DNA of 64,000 nucleotides from positions 3,472,001 through 3,536,000 of the forward strand of contig NC_089427.1 of the NCBI RefSeq assembly GCF_013426205.1, given 5' to 3'. The notes beneath the pieces are model-generated. The model had not been told where the DNA came from. It saw only the letters and a program-made list of their open reading frames with translations, and made no database searches. The first letter of the stretch is position 1; every line of letters begins with the position of its first letter. This document shows positions 11,825 through 23,087 of the stretch, one piece after another. The stretch is from Metarhizium brunneum (taxonomy: Eukaryota; Ascomycota; Sordariomycetes; Hypocreales; Clavicipitaceae). A program made the translations under genes and the position numbers.

Positions 11825-12454
11825 CTAGTTAAGCTGAGATGCGAGTTGTTGGAAGCGAGCGGTATAATCAGATGCTGATCCCTTCTGCTTGAGCCCGTCG
11901 ATGTAGTACTTAGCAGCTCTAGCTTTATTAACTGTTCTAAAGGCTTTCTTGATGGCTTTTTTGAACTTATTGTAACTTTTGAAAATGGTGTTGGTTTCTT
12001 CTTCGTGGTTGTCTTTTTCTTTATTAAGGTAGTCCCTCATAATGGGTTTAAACTATGCGAGTGCTACTCCTGTTATATATCCTCTTGTGTGTAGTACCTT
12101 GACAGAGGATTCTTCCATTTTGTTTGGGAATTGTCGGTGGTAAGCCCTGAGTTGAGTGAGGAATCCTTGAAGCGCACCCGGGGATCCGTCGTACGGTCCT
12201 GGTGCCCTGGGTCTAAGGATTTCTCCTAAGTCCTTTTTAATTGTGGCAGCAGTCGTGGCTTGTTCCTGCCGTTCTTCTTCCATCTGTTGGACCCGTTCCT
12301 GAAGGCGTATGATCTTAGCAAGCATCTCGTGAGCAGAGATGGTTGTTGGTCCTTCTCGGGTTTCATTTGATCCAGATGCGGTGGTAGTCTCGCGTGGTGC
12401 TATATTGACAGTTATCAGGTATTGCTCAGAGTGACGCGGTAGTAGTCTGAACAA
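11825..12454 (-). pseudogene. Gag remnant of element A
   Basis: The minus strand begins just inside the 5' LTR with an N-terminal segment rich in Glu, Gln and Arg (about 133 codons, 12454-12053). It continues in the same gag sense through 12040-11825 with the typical retrotransposon gag pattern ending in RFQQLASQLN. The two blocks are separated by a stop where related Gag proteins usually have Trp, consistent with TGG to TAG. Zinc-knuckle sequence is not clearly visible downstream. Gag would form the virus-like particle; this copy cannot make a full product. Confidence 0.75.
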
Positions 12455-12466
12455 GAGCTTTTAACG

Positions 12467-12912
12467 TGTAACGGCTAAGGTTCCTAAGGGATAAACTAGT
12501 TGTAGTTTATGTTGGCAGAGCCACTAGGGCAGTCAATCTGAGCAGTTGGGTGTTACGTTGGTAATAGGTTGTAGACCGTAACCAGGTGATCAGAGTCAAA
12601 GAGTTGTAAGCGAAGCTTATTCAATGTAATGATTGGTGTTGAAAGCTAAGGAGCTAGAGTCTATCTATGAAGCGAATTTGGGGGTCCCTATATACTACGG
12701 CGTTTACCTGTTGTTCACTGAAGTCCTGGTGAACTATGGTTACATGTGTGCTACTGGTTTGTCTGGAGTTCACTGAACAGTCAGTGAACTCTCCCCTATT
12801 GGCGGCCTGTTCCGACCATTAATTCGTCACCCGCTGTGCCTGCGCCGTCCCGTGGCTCATGCAGCCGGCCCAACCTGCGACCTACGCTGCAGCTTGTGAC
12901 TGGGTCGTAACA
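12467..12912 (-). repeat. LTR of element A (5' LTR in coding sense)
   Basis: 446 bp. It would carry the promoter for leftward transcription of gag-pol. The hairpin arms are conserved with the other LTR while the loop differs by two C/T changes. Confidence 0.95.
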
Positions 12913-12917
12913 TATAT
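12913..12917. repeat. Target-site duplication of element A, right copy
   Basis: TATAT directly after the LTR end at 12912, matching 5053-5057. Confidence 0.8.
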
Positions 12918-15900
12918 TTTTATAATATTTTAAGTTTTTTTATATTTAAGTTATAAATTTTATAAAATATTATTAACTTTTTATTTATTAATTTAATTTT
13001 ATAATTTTATTAATTATATTTAAGTAATTTAATTTTTAATTTTTTTATAAATAATTTTTTATATTTTTAGTATTTTTTAGGAATATTTTTAAGTTTTTTT
13101 TTTTTATTATTAGGCTTTTATTATTTTTATTATTTTTATTTTTATTTTTTTTTTTAAGTTTTTTATTTATATTTATAAGGTTTTTTTTAAGGTAATAATA
13201 ACTTTTTAAATTTTAGCTTTTATTTTTTTATTACTTATTATTATTTATATTTTAGTTTATAATATTATTAAGGTTATTATAATAAATTTAATTATTTTTT
13301 TTTTTATATTTATTATTTTTATATTATTTATTTATTATTATTAGTTTTTAAATAATTTACTTAAAGGTTTTTTTTTTTAAAATTTTATTTATAAGCTAAG
13401 TTATAATAAAATTTTATTTTTTTTTTTAAATTTTATTAATTTTATTAGCCTAAAGTTTTATTTTACTTTAATTAGCCTATTTTTTAGTTAATTAATAAAT
13501 TACTTTTTTATAATTATAAGTATTTTAATACTAGGTTATATTTTAATATATTTATAATATTAAGTTAAATTACTTTTAAATAACCTTAAATTTATACTTT
13601 AAAATAATTAATTTTTTAATTAATAATTTTATTATTATAAGTAAAAAGTTTTCTTTTAATATTAATTAACTTATATAATATTTTTTTATATTTTTATAAT
13701 AATTAATAATAATTAATAACTTTAAATAAAATATAATTACTTATTATATTATTATTTATAAGTATATAAATATAATATTTTATAATTTTAATATTTAATA
13801 TTATTTTATTACTTTATTTACTTTTAATTATATTAAGAGTTATTAATATTTTTTTTTATATTAACTTATAGCTTTTTTATAAATAATATATTTTATTTTT
13901 TAAGTTTTTTAAAATAGATTTTTTTATAATTTATTATTTTATTTTTTAGTATTATTTTATAAGTTTAATTTTATTTTATAAGTACTTAAAGTAAAATTTA
14001 TTATTAAATATTTAATATAAGTAATTATAAATTTAGTTTTTTATTTTTTTATACTTTTTATATTTTAAGTTATTATAATTTATTATATATTTCTTATTAT
14101 ATTTAAGGTTAAACTTTTATTTATTATATTACTTATTTAATTATTATTTATTATAATATATTAATTTTATAGTTTTTTTAGAGTTTTTTTATTTAAGTAT
14201 ATCTAATACTTATTATATTTATTTATATATTATTAATATTTTATATTATTACTTATATTATTTCTTAGTTTTATTTATTATATATTTTAAATAATTTAAT
14301 AATAAATATATTATATAATTTTTTATTTTATATTAAAGTAACTTAAATAATAATTATTTTTTATATATTAGGATTTTTTTTATATATATATATTAATATT
14401 ATTACTTATTTTATATATATATATATAATTAATATATATTTAATTTATATATATTTATAAAATTTATATAAGCTTAATATTTAATAGGTATATTTAAATT
14501 AGGTTTTAAAATTATTATTTAATTATTATTAATTATTTTTATTTTTTATTTTAAAAATTCTTATTTAAAATATAATACTTTAATTAAATATTTTTTTATT
14601 TTAATTAAAAATATATTTAATTATATTTTAATTTAAAAGTATATTTAATATATTATAAATATATATAATATTTATATTAAATATATATATTTTATATATT
14701 TTAATAAAAATCTAGAATTATTTTCCTTTTTTTTTTTAAAAAATTATAATATTTAGTTTTTTATTATTATAATAATATTTATTATTAAAATAAGAATTAT
14801 AAAATATTTTTTTATTAATATAAGAAAATATTATTATATAGCTTATTTTTATATAATTATTAGCTTTATAAGTATTTTTTTTTTATTTTATTTATTTTTA
14901 AATATTTTTAAAGTATTTAAAATTATATTATTATTATTAATACTTATTTTTTTTATTTTATTTTTTAATTTATTAAAAGTAATAAAAATTTATATATTTT
15001 ACTTTTTTTTATATTATTATTTTTTTTAAATTTTTTTTATTTTTATTTATTATTATATTTAATTAAGAATTTTTTAATATAAGTTTTTATTTAAATATTT
15101 TAATAATTTTAGTTTATAAAGTTTTTTTTATTTTATTATTATAAAAGTTTTTTTTTTTAATAATTATTTATTTAGGTTTTTTTATATTAATTATTTAATT
15201 ATTTATAATTTATTTTTTATAAAATTTATAATTTTTTTTTTAATTTTTTTAGTTTTTTTAAAAACTATTTTTTTTTATTTATTACTTATATAAATATAAT
15301 AATTATTATTATAATAAAAGGTTTAATTAAGATTTTTATATTTTTTTTTAATTTAATAATTTTAATTTTTTATTAATTAATAAAATTAAGTTATTTTTTA
15401 TTTTTTTTTAATATTAGCTTTTATTTTTTTTTAGGTTTTTTATATTTATTAATAAAATATTTTAGTTTTTTATAATTATAATATTTTTTTTTTATTATTT
15501 TTTTTAGTAATATTAAGCTTTATTTATTTAAAATTAAAAATATAATTATAAGTAATAAGTTTATTATACTTTTTATATTAATTAACTTAATAACTTTTTT
15601 TTTTAATAAAATTTTAGGTTTTTTTATTTTATTTTTTTTATATATATTATTAATATTATTTATTATTAATTTATATTATTATAATAATATAATTTAATAA
15701 GTTATTTAGTTTATTTTTTTTATAAAGTTTATTTTTAACTTTTTTTTTAAGTTTTTTATAAAAAGCTAATATAAAAGGTTTATTTTTTTAATTAAGCTAA
15801 AATATAAGTTATTTAAAGTAAATAATATAATTAAATATTAATTCTTTTTATTTAAGCTTATTAATATAATATTTAATAGCTTTAGTTTTATTAATTATTT

Positions 15901-16427
15901 TAAAGGCTTTTTTAATAGCTTTTTTAAATTTATTATAACTTTTAAAAATAATATTAGTTTTTTTTTTATAATTATTTTTTTTTATTAAGATAATTTTTTA
16001 TAATAAGTTTAAATTATATAAGTATTATTTTTATTATATATTTTTTTATATAAAGTATTTTAATAAAAGAATTTTTTATTTTATTTAAAAATTATTAATA
16101 ATAAGCTTTAAGTTAAGTAAAAAATCCTTAAAATATACCTAGAAATTTATTATATAATTCTAGTATTTTAGGTTTAAGAATTTCTTTTAAGTTTTTTTTA
16201 ATTATAATAATATTTATAGCTTATTTTTATTATTTTTTTTTTATTTATTAGACTTATTCTTTAAAGTATATAATCTTAATAAGTATTTTATAAGTAAAAA
16301 TAATTATTAATTCTTTTTAGGTTTTATTTAATTTAAATATAATAATAGTTTTATATAATATTATATTAATAATTATTAGGTATTACTTAGAGTTATATAA
16401 TAGTAATTTAAATAAAAGCTTTTAATA

Positions 16428-16867
16428 TATAATAGCTAAGATTTTTAAGAGATAAACTAGTTATAATTTATATTAATAAAACTATTAAGGTAATTAATCT
16501 AAGTAATTAGGTATTATATTAGTAATAGGTTATAAATTATAATTAAGTAATTAGAATTAAAAAGTTATAAGTAAAGCTTATTTAATATAATAATTTATAT
16601 TAAAAGCTAAAAAGCTAAAGTTTATTTATAAAGTAAAATTAAGGGTTTTTATATATTATAATAAATTACTTTTCTTATTATAATATTTTCCTTTAGATTA
16701 TTATTATAGTTATAATCCTGCTTACACGGATTATAATTTCTCTTATAATCTAAATATAATAGTTACTTTGACTATTAATCTATTATTCGCCTTGCTTATA
16801 CTATCTTATAGCTTATATAGCCGGCCTAACTTGCAGCCTGCTTCTTATATATAACTAGATTATAATA
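16428..16867 (-). repeat. LTR of element B (5' LTR in coding sense)
   Basis: 440 bp, partner of 1196-1635. It keeps slightly more G+C than its partner around 16725-16850. An inverted repeat GATTATAA...TTATAATC sits at about 16733-16760, in the same part of the LTR as the hairpin of element A. Confidence 0.85.
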
Positions 16868-16872
16868 TTAAG
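16868..16872. repeat. Target-site duplication of element B, right copy
   Basis: TTAAG directly after the right LTR of element B, matching 1191-1195. Five-base duplications are usual for Ty3/Gypsy integrases. Confidence 0.85.
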
Positions 16873-19800
16873 TTAATAAAATTAATAAAATTTAAAAAAA
16901 AAAAAAAATTTTTATTATAATTTAACTTATAAATAAAATTTTAAAAAAAAAAAACCTTTAAGTAAATTATTTAAAAATTAATAATAATAAATAAATAATA
17001 TAAAAATAATAAATATAAAAAAAAATAATTAAATTTATTATAATAATTTTAATAATATTATAAATTAAAATATAAATAATAATAAATAATAAAAAAATAA
17101 AAGCTAAAATCTAAAAAATTATTATTATTTTAAAAAAAATTTTTATAAATATAAATAAAAAACTTAAAAAAAAAAATAAAAATAATAAAAATAATAAAAA
17201 CTTAATAATAAAAAAAAAAAAACTTAAAAATATTTTTAAAAAATATTAAAAATATAAAGAATTATTTATAAAAAAATTAAAAATTAAATTATTAAAATAT
17301 AATTAATAAAATTATTAAATTAAATTAATAAATAAAAAGTTAATAATATTTTATAAAATTTATAATTTAAATATAAAAAAACTTAAAATATTATAAAAAT
17401 ATATTAATAAAATATTAATAAAAAGCTATATTAAAATATTTATATTAAAAGTTAAATATTTAATTATATTTATTTTAAAAAAAAATATAAAATTATAATT
17501 AATAATAAATTATTAATAATTAAATATAATTATTATAAAAAATTAAATATTATTATTATTTATTTTTAAATTATAAAACTAATTATATAAAATAAATTAA
17601 TTTATTACTTTAAACTTAAAAAAAGTATATAATTTAATTTAAATAAAAAAAAACTATAAATAAAAAATAACTTTTAAAATAAAGTTTAAATTATTTAAAT
17701 ACTTAATAATATTATTTAAGCTTATTAATATATTAATAATATTTTAATAAATAATTAATAATATATTATAAAAATATTTAAATAATTTTATAATAATATA
17801 TTTAAATAATATATTAATTTTCTTAAAAACCTTAAAAAACTATAAAATATATATATATAAAATATTATAAATATTATAAAATATAAAATTATTAATATAA
17901 TTAATAAAAAGTAAATTTTATACCTAAAAAATAAATTTTTTAAGATATATAATATAATTAAATAAAATATAAATAAAAAAATTTAAAATAAAAATAATAA
18001 AAAATTAATTAATATTAAAAAATATTAAAAATATATAAAGCTTTAAAAGCTTTATAAATTATTATAAAAAATTTATTAAAAGCTATAATAAAATTATAAT
18101 ATTTTTAAATAAACTTATTAAAAAAAATAAATAATAAAATTAAAATAATAAAATATAATATATTTTTAATAAAATTAAAAAACTTATTATATTTAAACTT
18201 ATTTTAAAAATTTTTAACTTAAAAAAAAAATAAAATTAAAAATTAATTTTTTAAATTTTATTTTAAAAATATAAATTAAATAATAAAATAATAATAAAAA
18301 ATTATATTTTATTATATTTTACTTAAAAAAACTTTATAAAATAAAACTTAATTATTTTATTTATAATAAAAAATTCTTAATAATTATTAATATTTTTAAG
18401 AAATTTAAATATTATTTTATAAAAAATAAATATAAAATTAAGGTATATATTAATTATAAAAATATTTTTTATTTTATAATAATATAATAATTAAATAAAT
18501 AATAAATTTAATAAATTAAATATTTTTTAAAATTTAATTATAAAATTATTTATTAAAAAAAATCTAAAAATAAATAAATAAATATTTTAAGTTAAAAAAG
18601 TAATTATAATATAAAAATACTTATAATAATAAAATAATTTTTTAAAATTAATAAAAATAATAATTTTTAATAAAAATAATTAAATATTATATTAAAAGTA
18701 TAAAATAAAAACCTAATATATAAAAAAATCTAATAATAAATAAAAAAAAAATAAGTTTATAAATATATTAAAAAAATATTTTATAAAATCTAGAATTATT
18801 TTAAAATATTATAAAAAAACCTAAATACTTTTAAAATTATAAAAAAAATATATTAAAAAAATATATAAATATTTAGCTTATAAATACTAAGAAATTTATA
18901 AAATATTAAATAAAATATAATAATAATATAATTTCTTAAAAATTAAAAAAATAATTAAAAAAATTATTAATAAATATATATAATATAAGAAAAATAAAGC
19001 TTTATAATATAAGTTATATAAAAAACTATAATTATTATTAATATTAATATAATTATAAAAATTAATAACTTTTAATTATATTATAAAGCTATTAATATTA
19101 AAAAAATAATAATTAATATAAAATATAATAATATATTTATAATTATAAATAAATTTATAAAATATAAATACTTTTTATTATATAAAAAAGTAAGTAATAT
19201 AAAAGAATTTATATATATATTTTTATAAATAATAATAAGTAATTATAAATTATTAAAAAAAATTATATTAAATAAAAAAAATATATTTACTTTTAAGTTT
19301 TAATAAGTATTTATAATATAATTTAAAATAAATTATAAATTAAGTATTATATATTATTTATAAATAAATAAATAAATAAAAAAATTAAATTAAATACTTA
19401 AATAATATTTATAATATTATATTAATTATTAATAAAATAATTAAGTTAAATAATTACTTATAATATAATTAGCTTATAATAACTTAATATTAAAATTAAT
19501 AAAATAAATATTAGTTTATATTAATTATAAATTTAATTTTAAAGTATTTTAAATATAATATAAAAAATTATAAATAAAATAAATAATATTATAAGTAAAT
19601 AAACTAAAAAAATTATATAAAAAAATATAATATAAATTAGAATTTATATAAAATAAAATAATATAATATTATAATTATAAAAAATTAAAAAAACTAATTT
19701 TTAAAAAAAAAATATAATTTATTTATTTTAATAAAATATTAAAATAATATAATTAAGTAATAAATTAAATTATAAAAAATTAAAATTATTTATTATTAAA

Positions 19801-20811
19801 AAATAAATATTAATAAATAATTATAAATTATTATTATTAAAAATTATAAAAAATTATTTTATAATATATATTTTACTTTTTAAAAAAATATTAAATAATA
19901 TATTAATAAAAAAAAATATTAAAATTATAAATAAAATAAAATATAAAGTAAAATAAATTTTAAATATAAAAATAAAAAATAAAATATATTAATATTTTAT
20001 TAAATAAAAAAGCTATAAAAATAAGAAAAATATATAAAAGCTTATAAAATATCTAAAAAATTATTAGTATTTATTATAATAATACTACTAATAGTATTTA
20101 ATAAAATATCCCTAAATATAATATTTTAATCTAATATATTAATAATATTTAAAAATTATATATTAATAATAGCCTTAAATTTATAATACTTTTTTTTTTA
20201 ACTTATTTAGTAATTATAAATCTAAGTAAGTTATTTATTAACTTTTAATAATTAATTATTACTTTTAATAATATAATTATATTAGATAAGCTAATACTTT
20301 ATTTAATTTAGCTTAAGCTTTAAGTATTTACTTTTTTATTTTCTTTTTCTTTTAATTTAAATATTTTAATTTAAAAATAATATAATTAATTATAAAAATA
20401 CTTATTAATAAAAAATAATAATATATAAAAAAATACTTATATAAGCTAATTATAATACTAAAAGTATTATAAAAATACTCTTATTATATATATTTTTTAT
20501 ACTTAAAAAAACGCTTAATTATTTTATAATAAAAATTATAAGTAAAATAAAAAAAATATAATATAATATTATAATTAAATAATTTAATAAAATTAGCTAA
20601 ATAATTATTTTATAAAGTAAAAAAAGCTTTTAATAAGAGATTTTTTTACTTTTAAATATAAAAAATAATAATATAATTAAATATAATATTAAAAAAATAT
20701 TATAAAAAATAAAAAGAAAAAGAAACTTATTAATAAAAAAAAAGGGTAAAAGAACTACTTATAAAATAAAGCTTAGATTTTAAGAATAAAACTATAAAAA
20801 AGGGGATATTA

Positions 20812-21247
20812 TATTATAACCTAGTATATAAGCTATAGGTTAAGCTGGCTATATAAAGCTACTAGGTAATATAGGTATAATAAGCTATAAAATATTAATT
20901 AATATAATAAAACTAATAAAAAGAATACTTAGTTATTATAAGTAAGTATATATAATACTTATTAGTATTTAAAAGTAAATATTAAAAATACTTACTTTTA
21001 TAATAACTAATAATTATAATATATAAAAACCCTTAAATTTACTTTATAAATAATTTTTAGCTTTTTAGCTTTTAATATAAATTATTATATTAAATAAGCT
21101 TTACTTATAACTTTTTAACTTTAATTATTTAATTATAATTTATAACCTATTATTAATATAATACTTAATTACTTAAATTAATTATTTTAATAGCTTTATT
21201 AATATAAATTATAACTAGTTTATCTCTTAGGAACCTTAGCTATTATA
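20812..21247 (+). repeat. 3' LTR of element C
   Basis: 436 bp, the reverse complement of the A and B LTRs. It starts TATTATAACCTAG, corresponding to TGTTACAACCCAG in A, and ends at CTTAGCTATTATA. Its partner lies left of the window, so its target duplication cannot be checked; the right flank is CTTAT. Confidence 0.85.
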
Positions 21248-21281
21248 CTTATTTTTATTTTAATATTTTACTTTAAATAAA

Positions 21282-21415
21282 ATATTATAAAATATTAAAA
21301 AATATTAAAAAATATTAAAAAATATTAAAAAATATTAAAAAATATTAAAAAATATTAAAAAATATTAAAAAATATATAAAAATATATAAAAATATATAAA
21401 AATATATAAAAATAA
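21282..21415. repeat. A+T decamer minisatellite
   Basis: Eight or so tandem copies of AATATTAAAA run from about 21282 to 21370, followed by four to five copies of the variant AATATATAAA to about 21415. It lies just outside the 3' LTR of element C, at the edge of the A+T block. No spacers vary between units, so it is not a CRISPR array. Confidence 0.9.
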
Positions 21416-21981
21416 TATTTAAGTATTAAATTATTATATTATAAAAGTATTTTTTATTTTATTTTTATAATTTATTTAATATAAATTTTTAAAAAGTATA
21501 GGTTTATTTTTTAAGTGGATTTTTTTTTCAGAATTACCGGGACCGACTGTACATAGTGGTTTGATGTCCCCCGTTCCTTGGGATTTCTAAATAACATTAT
21601 AATTTGTATACATCTCTGCTTTTTTAATAGAGTAATGGGAATGGGCGTATAAAATCATGGGTTTTGGTGGTTACACTCAAATGCTACTTCTTGAAGAGCT
21701 TGATACCAAATCCGTGGGGATGCCTGCTGCAAACAAGTCGATAGTAGTTGTTTGACTTTGTAGTTTGTTCCGTGAGCCAAATGGACGACATCCCAGCACG
21801 TAAAGAGTCTTTACTTTTTAAGCCGGGTGTGCCCATTCTATTCAGGCTACGAGACGAATTGTCCAATCAATTCTCTATGGTAAACGTCATAATACATCAG
21901 TACCGAACGACGCGATTCGGCCTGCCACCGCGCTACGCTATCAAAGACACCCGCTTTGTCGAAGCACGTCGCCATGCTGCT
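21416..21981. other. A+T block edge and non-coding gap
   Basis: Composition changes sharply at about 21520-21530 from nearly pure A+T to balanced DNA. No gene is visible between the edge and the end of the first gene at 21982. The short plus-strand reading frame from 21748 to 22044 lies partly over the 3' exon of the minus-strand gene. Confidence 0.7.
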
Positions 21982-22835
21982 CTAGGACGTCGCTTCCTCC
22001 CTTTTCAGCCGCTCAATCAGCTTGCCTTCCAGGAACGGACTTAGTCCCAGACTAGCAGCATATTTGAATTAGCAATATCCAGCCCATCAATACGTGCAAG
22101 ACTTACATTCCCTCTCGCGTCACCACGCGATATGTTCCGCTCGGCTGCACCCTGCCAACGACGTCGCCATGCCCGTCCACCTCAACGCTGCCGAGAATAT
22201 CTTCGGGCCACGCGATTCTTCCAAAGTCCGGGGGGTTTCTACGATCGCTCAGATGCACCCAGCCGCCCTTGCCGGCACCACCAGCACCGCCCTGAGCACT
22301 CGCGCCTCCGGCTCCAGAGCCGCCGGCGCCGCCCCCCGCCCCCTGCTTGCGTGATGATGCCTTTCTGGACCGCTGAGCGTTGAAAAAGACGCCGCCAGAG
22401 CCCAAGTTCGACCCGCCTGGGCTGGCAAAGGCCCTGGCCTGGCTGGTTACATCTTCGTCCAGGTGGCCATACTCTGTCACCACCTCGTTGAGTATATCGA
22501 GGAATCGGTGGTTTTCCGAAAAGGACTGCGGCGTCGGGGGGATCACGGCGGACGTTCCAATGGCGAGTTTCGGAGATGGTGGATTCGTGTCGAGGTATGT
22601 GAGGATATATGTCGCCGGCGATGACGGGTTGTCAAAAACTCTCTGGGCTGCGCGTTAGAGCTTCCGTGCGGAATGGGAACCAGGGGAGGGAACGCACAAT
22701 GCGTGAATTGTTCGGGAGTGTTGATACGGCCCGTTGCCAGATGCCAAAGCTCCGGGGAGCAAAGCGAGTCGCTGCCAGCATTGCGGGCGAATTCCTTGGT
22801 GATGAAGATGTCAAGCTCTGAAATTCTTCAGACAT
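21982..22835 (-). CDS. Unrecognised protein, three exons, apparent 1-nt frameshift near the start
   Basis: Proposed exons on the minus strand are 22835-22698, 22647-22107 and 22051-21982. The introns of 50 and 55 nt have donors GTGCGT and GTAAGT, branch-like CTAAC and CTAAT, and acceptors GCGCAG and TGCTAG. The product is about 249 residues. An N-terminal segment contains ELDIFITKEFARN, then NHRFLDILNEVVTEYGHLDE. A Gly/Ala/Ser-rich linker follows, then a block with GGWVHLSDRRNPPDFGRI and WPEDILGSVEVDG. I do not recognise the family. The start codon at 22835 (MSEEF) is one base out of frame with what follows; one extra T in the TTT at 22821-22823 would join them as EEFSELDIF. An upstream exon spliced at TTTCAG is the alternative. 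It is divergent from DPB2 and probably shares its promoter. Confidence 0.6.
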
Positions 22836-23087
22836 GGATGCGAGCTTCAAAGTGGAGCCATTATGCCGTCACTGCATTGACAGCTGCAGGGTGACGCGAA
22901 GACCCCGCGACCCCAAAAATATGCATCTAACAGTAATCAATTAAACTATGGACGCGTCTGGTCCACGCGGTCCACGCCAACATCCAAAAGTATCCAGCCG
23001 ACCACAATTCGGCCTGTAGCTTGTCACGCAAGCATCATCGCGCTTTCGGATACGAGCGTCGAAGCCAATGGGTTGATACCGGCAACA

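Larger units (their letters stand above)
5058..12912 (-). mobile_element. Element A, youngest full-length Ty3/Gypsy chromovirus
   Basis: A 7,855-bp LTR retrotransposon with two 446-bp LTRs (5058-5503 and 12467-12912) starting TGTAAC and ending GTAACA. It is flanked by TATAT at 5053-5057 and 12913-12917. The minus strand carries gag, protease, reverse transcriptase, RNase H, integrase and a C-terminal chromodomain, in that order. RT before integrase defines Ty3/Gypsy, and the chromodomain defines a chromovirus. Every frame is broken, mostly by changes that are C-to-T on the plus strand: Trp to stop in gag and chromodomain, Asp to Asn in RT and integrase. The element cannot move by itself as sequenced. 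I see no TGG-type primer-binding site directly inside the 5' LTR. Confidence 0.95.
1196..16867 (-). mobile_element. Element B, complete but RIP-degraded Ty3/Gypsy element, interrupted by element A
   Basis: It is bounded by two 440-bp LTRs (1196-1635 and 16428-16867) and flanked by the direct repeat TTAAG at 1191-1195 and 16868-16872. Its internal sequence is colinear with element A but stripped of most C and G, so no coding frame survives. At 5057/12913 it is split by element A inside the region matching A's reverse transcriptase start (about 8950). Without A and the duplicated 5 bp it is about 7.8 kb, the same size as A. Coding strand is minus. The central part of its LTR differs in sequence from that of A, so it may be a related subfamily. 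Confidence 0.9.
16868..21247 (+). mobile_element. Element C, right fragment with 3' LTR (RIP-degraded)
   Basis: This continues the fragment at 1-1195 after the insertion of element B; 16868-16872 is the TTAAG duplication. Read on the plus strand it matches the reverse complement of element A from the protease region through reverse transcriptase and integrase to the LTR at 20812-21247. It is extremely A+T-rich with no surviving frame. A purine run at 20799-20805, just before the LTR, marks the polypurine tract. C is the oldest of the three copies because it contains B, which in turn contains A. Confidence 0.9.

Noticed and set aside
21282..21415. CRISPR-like regular repeat
   Set aside because: Units are directly tandem without variable spacers, pure A+T, in a eukaryotic genome: a minisatellite.
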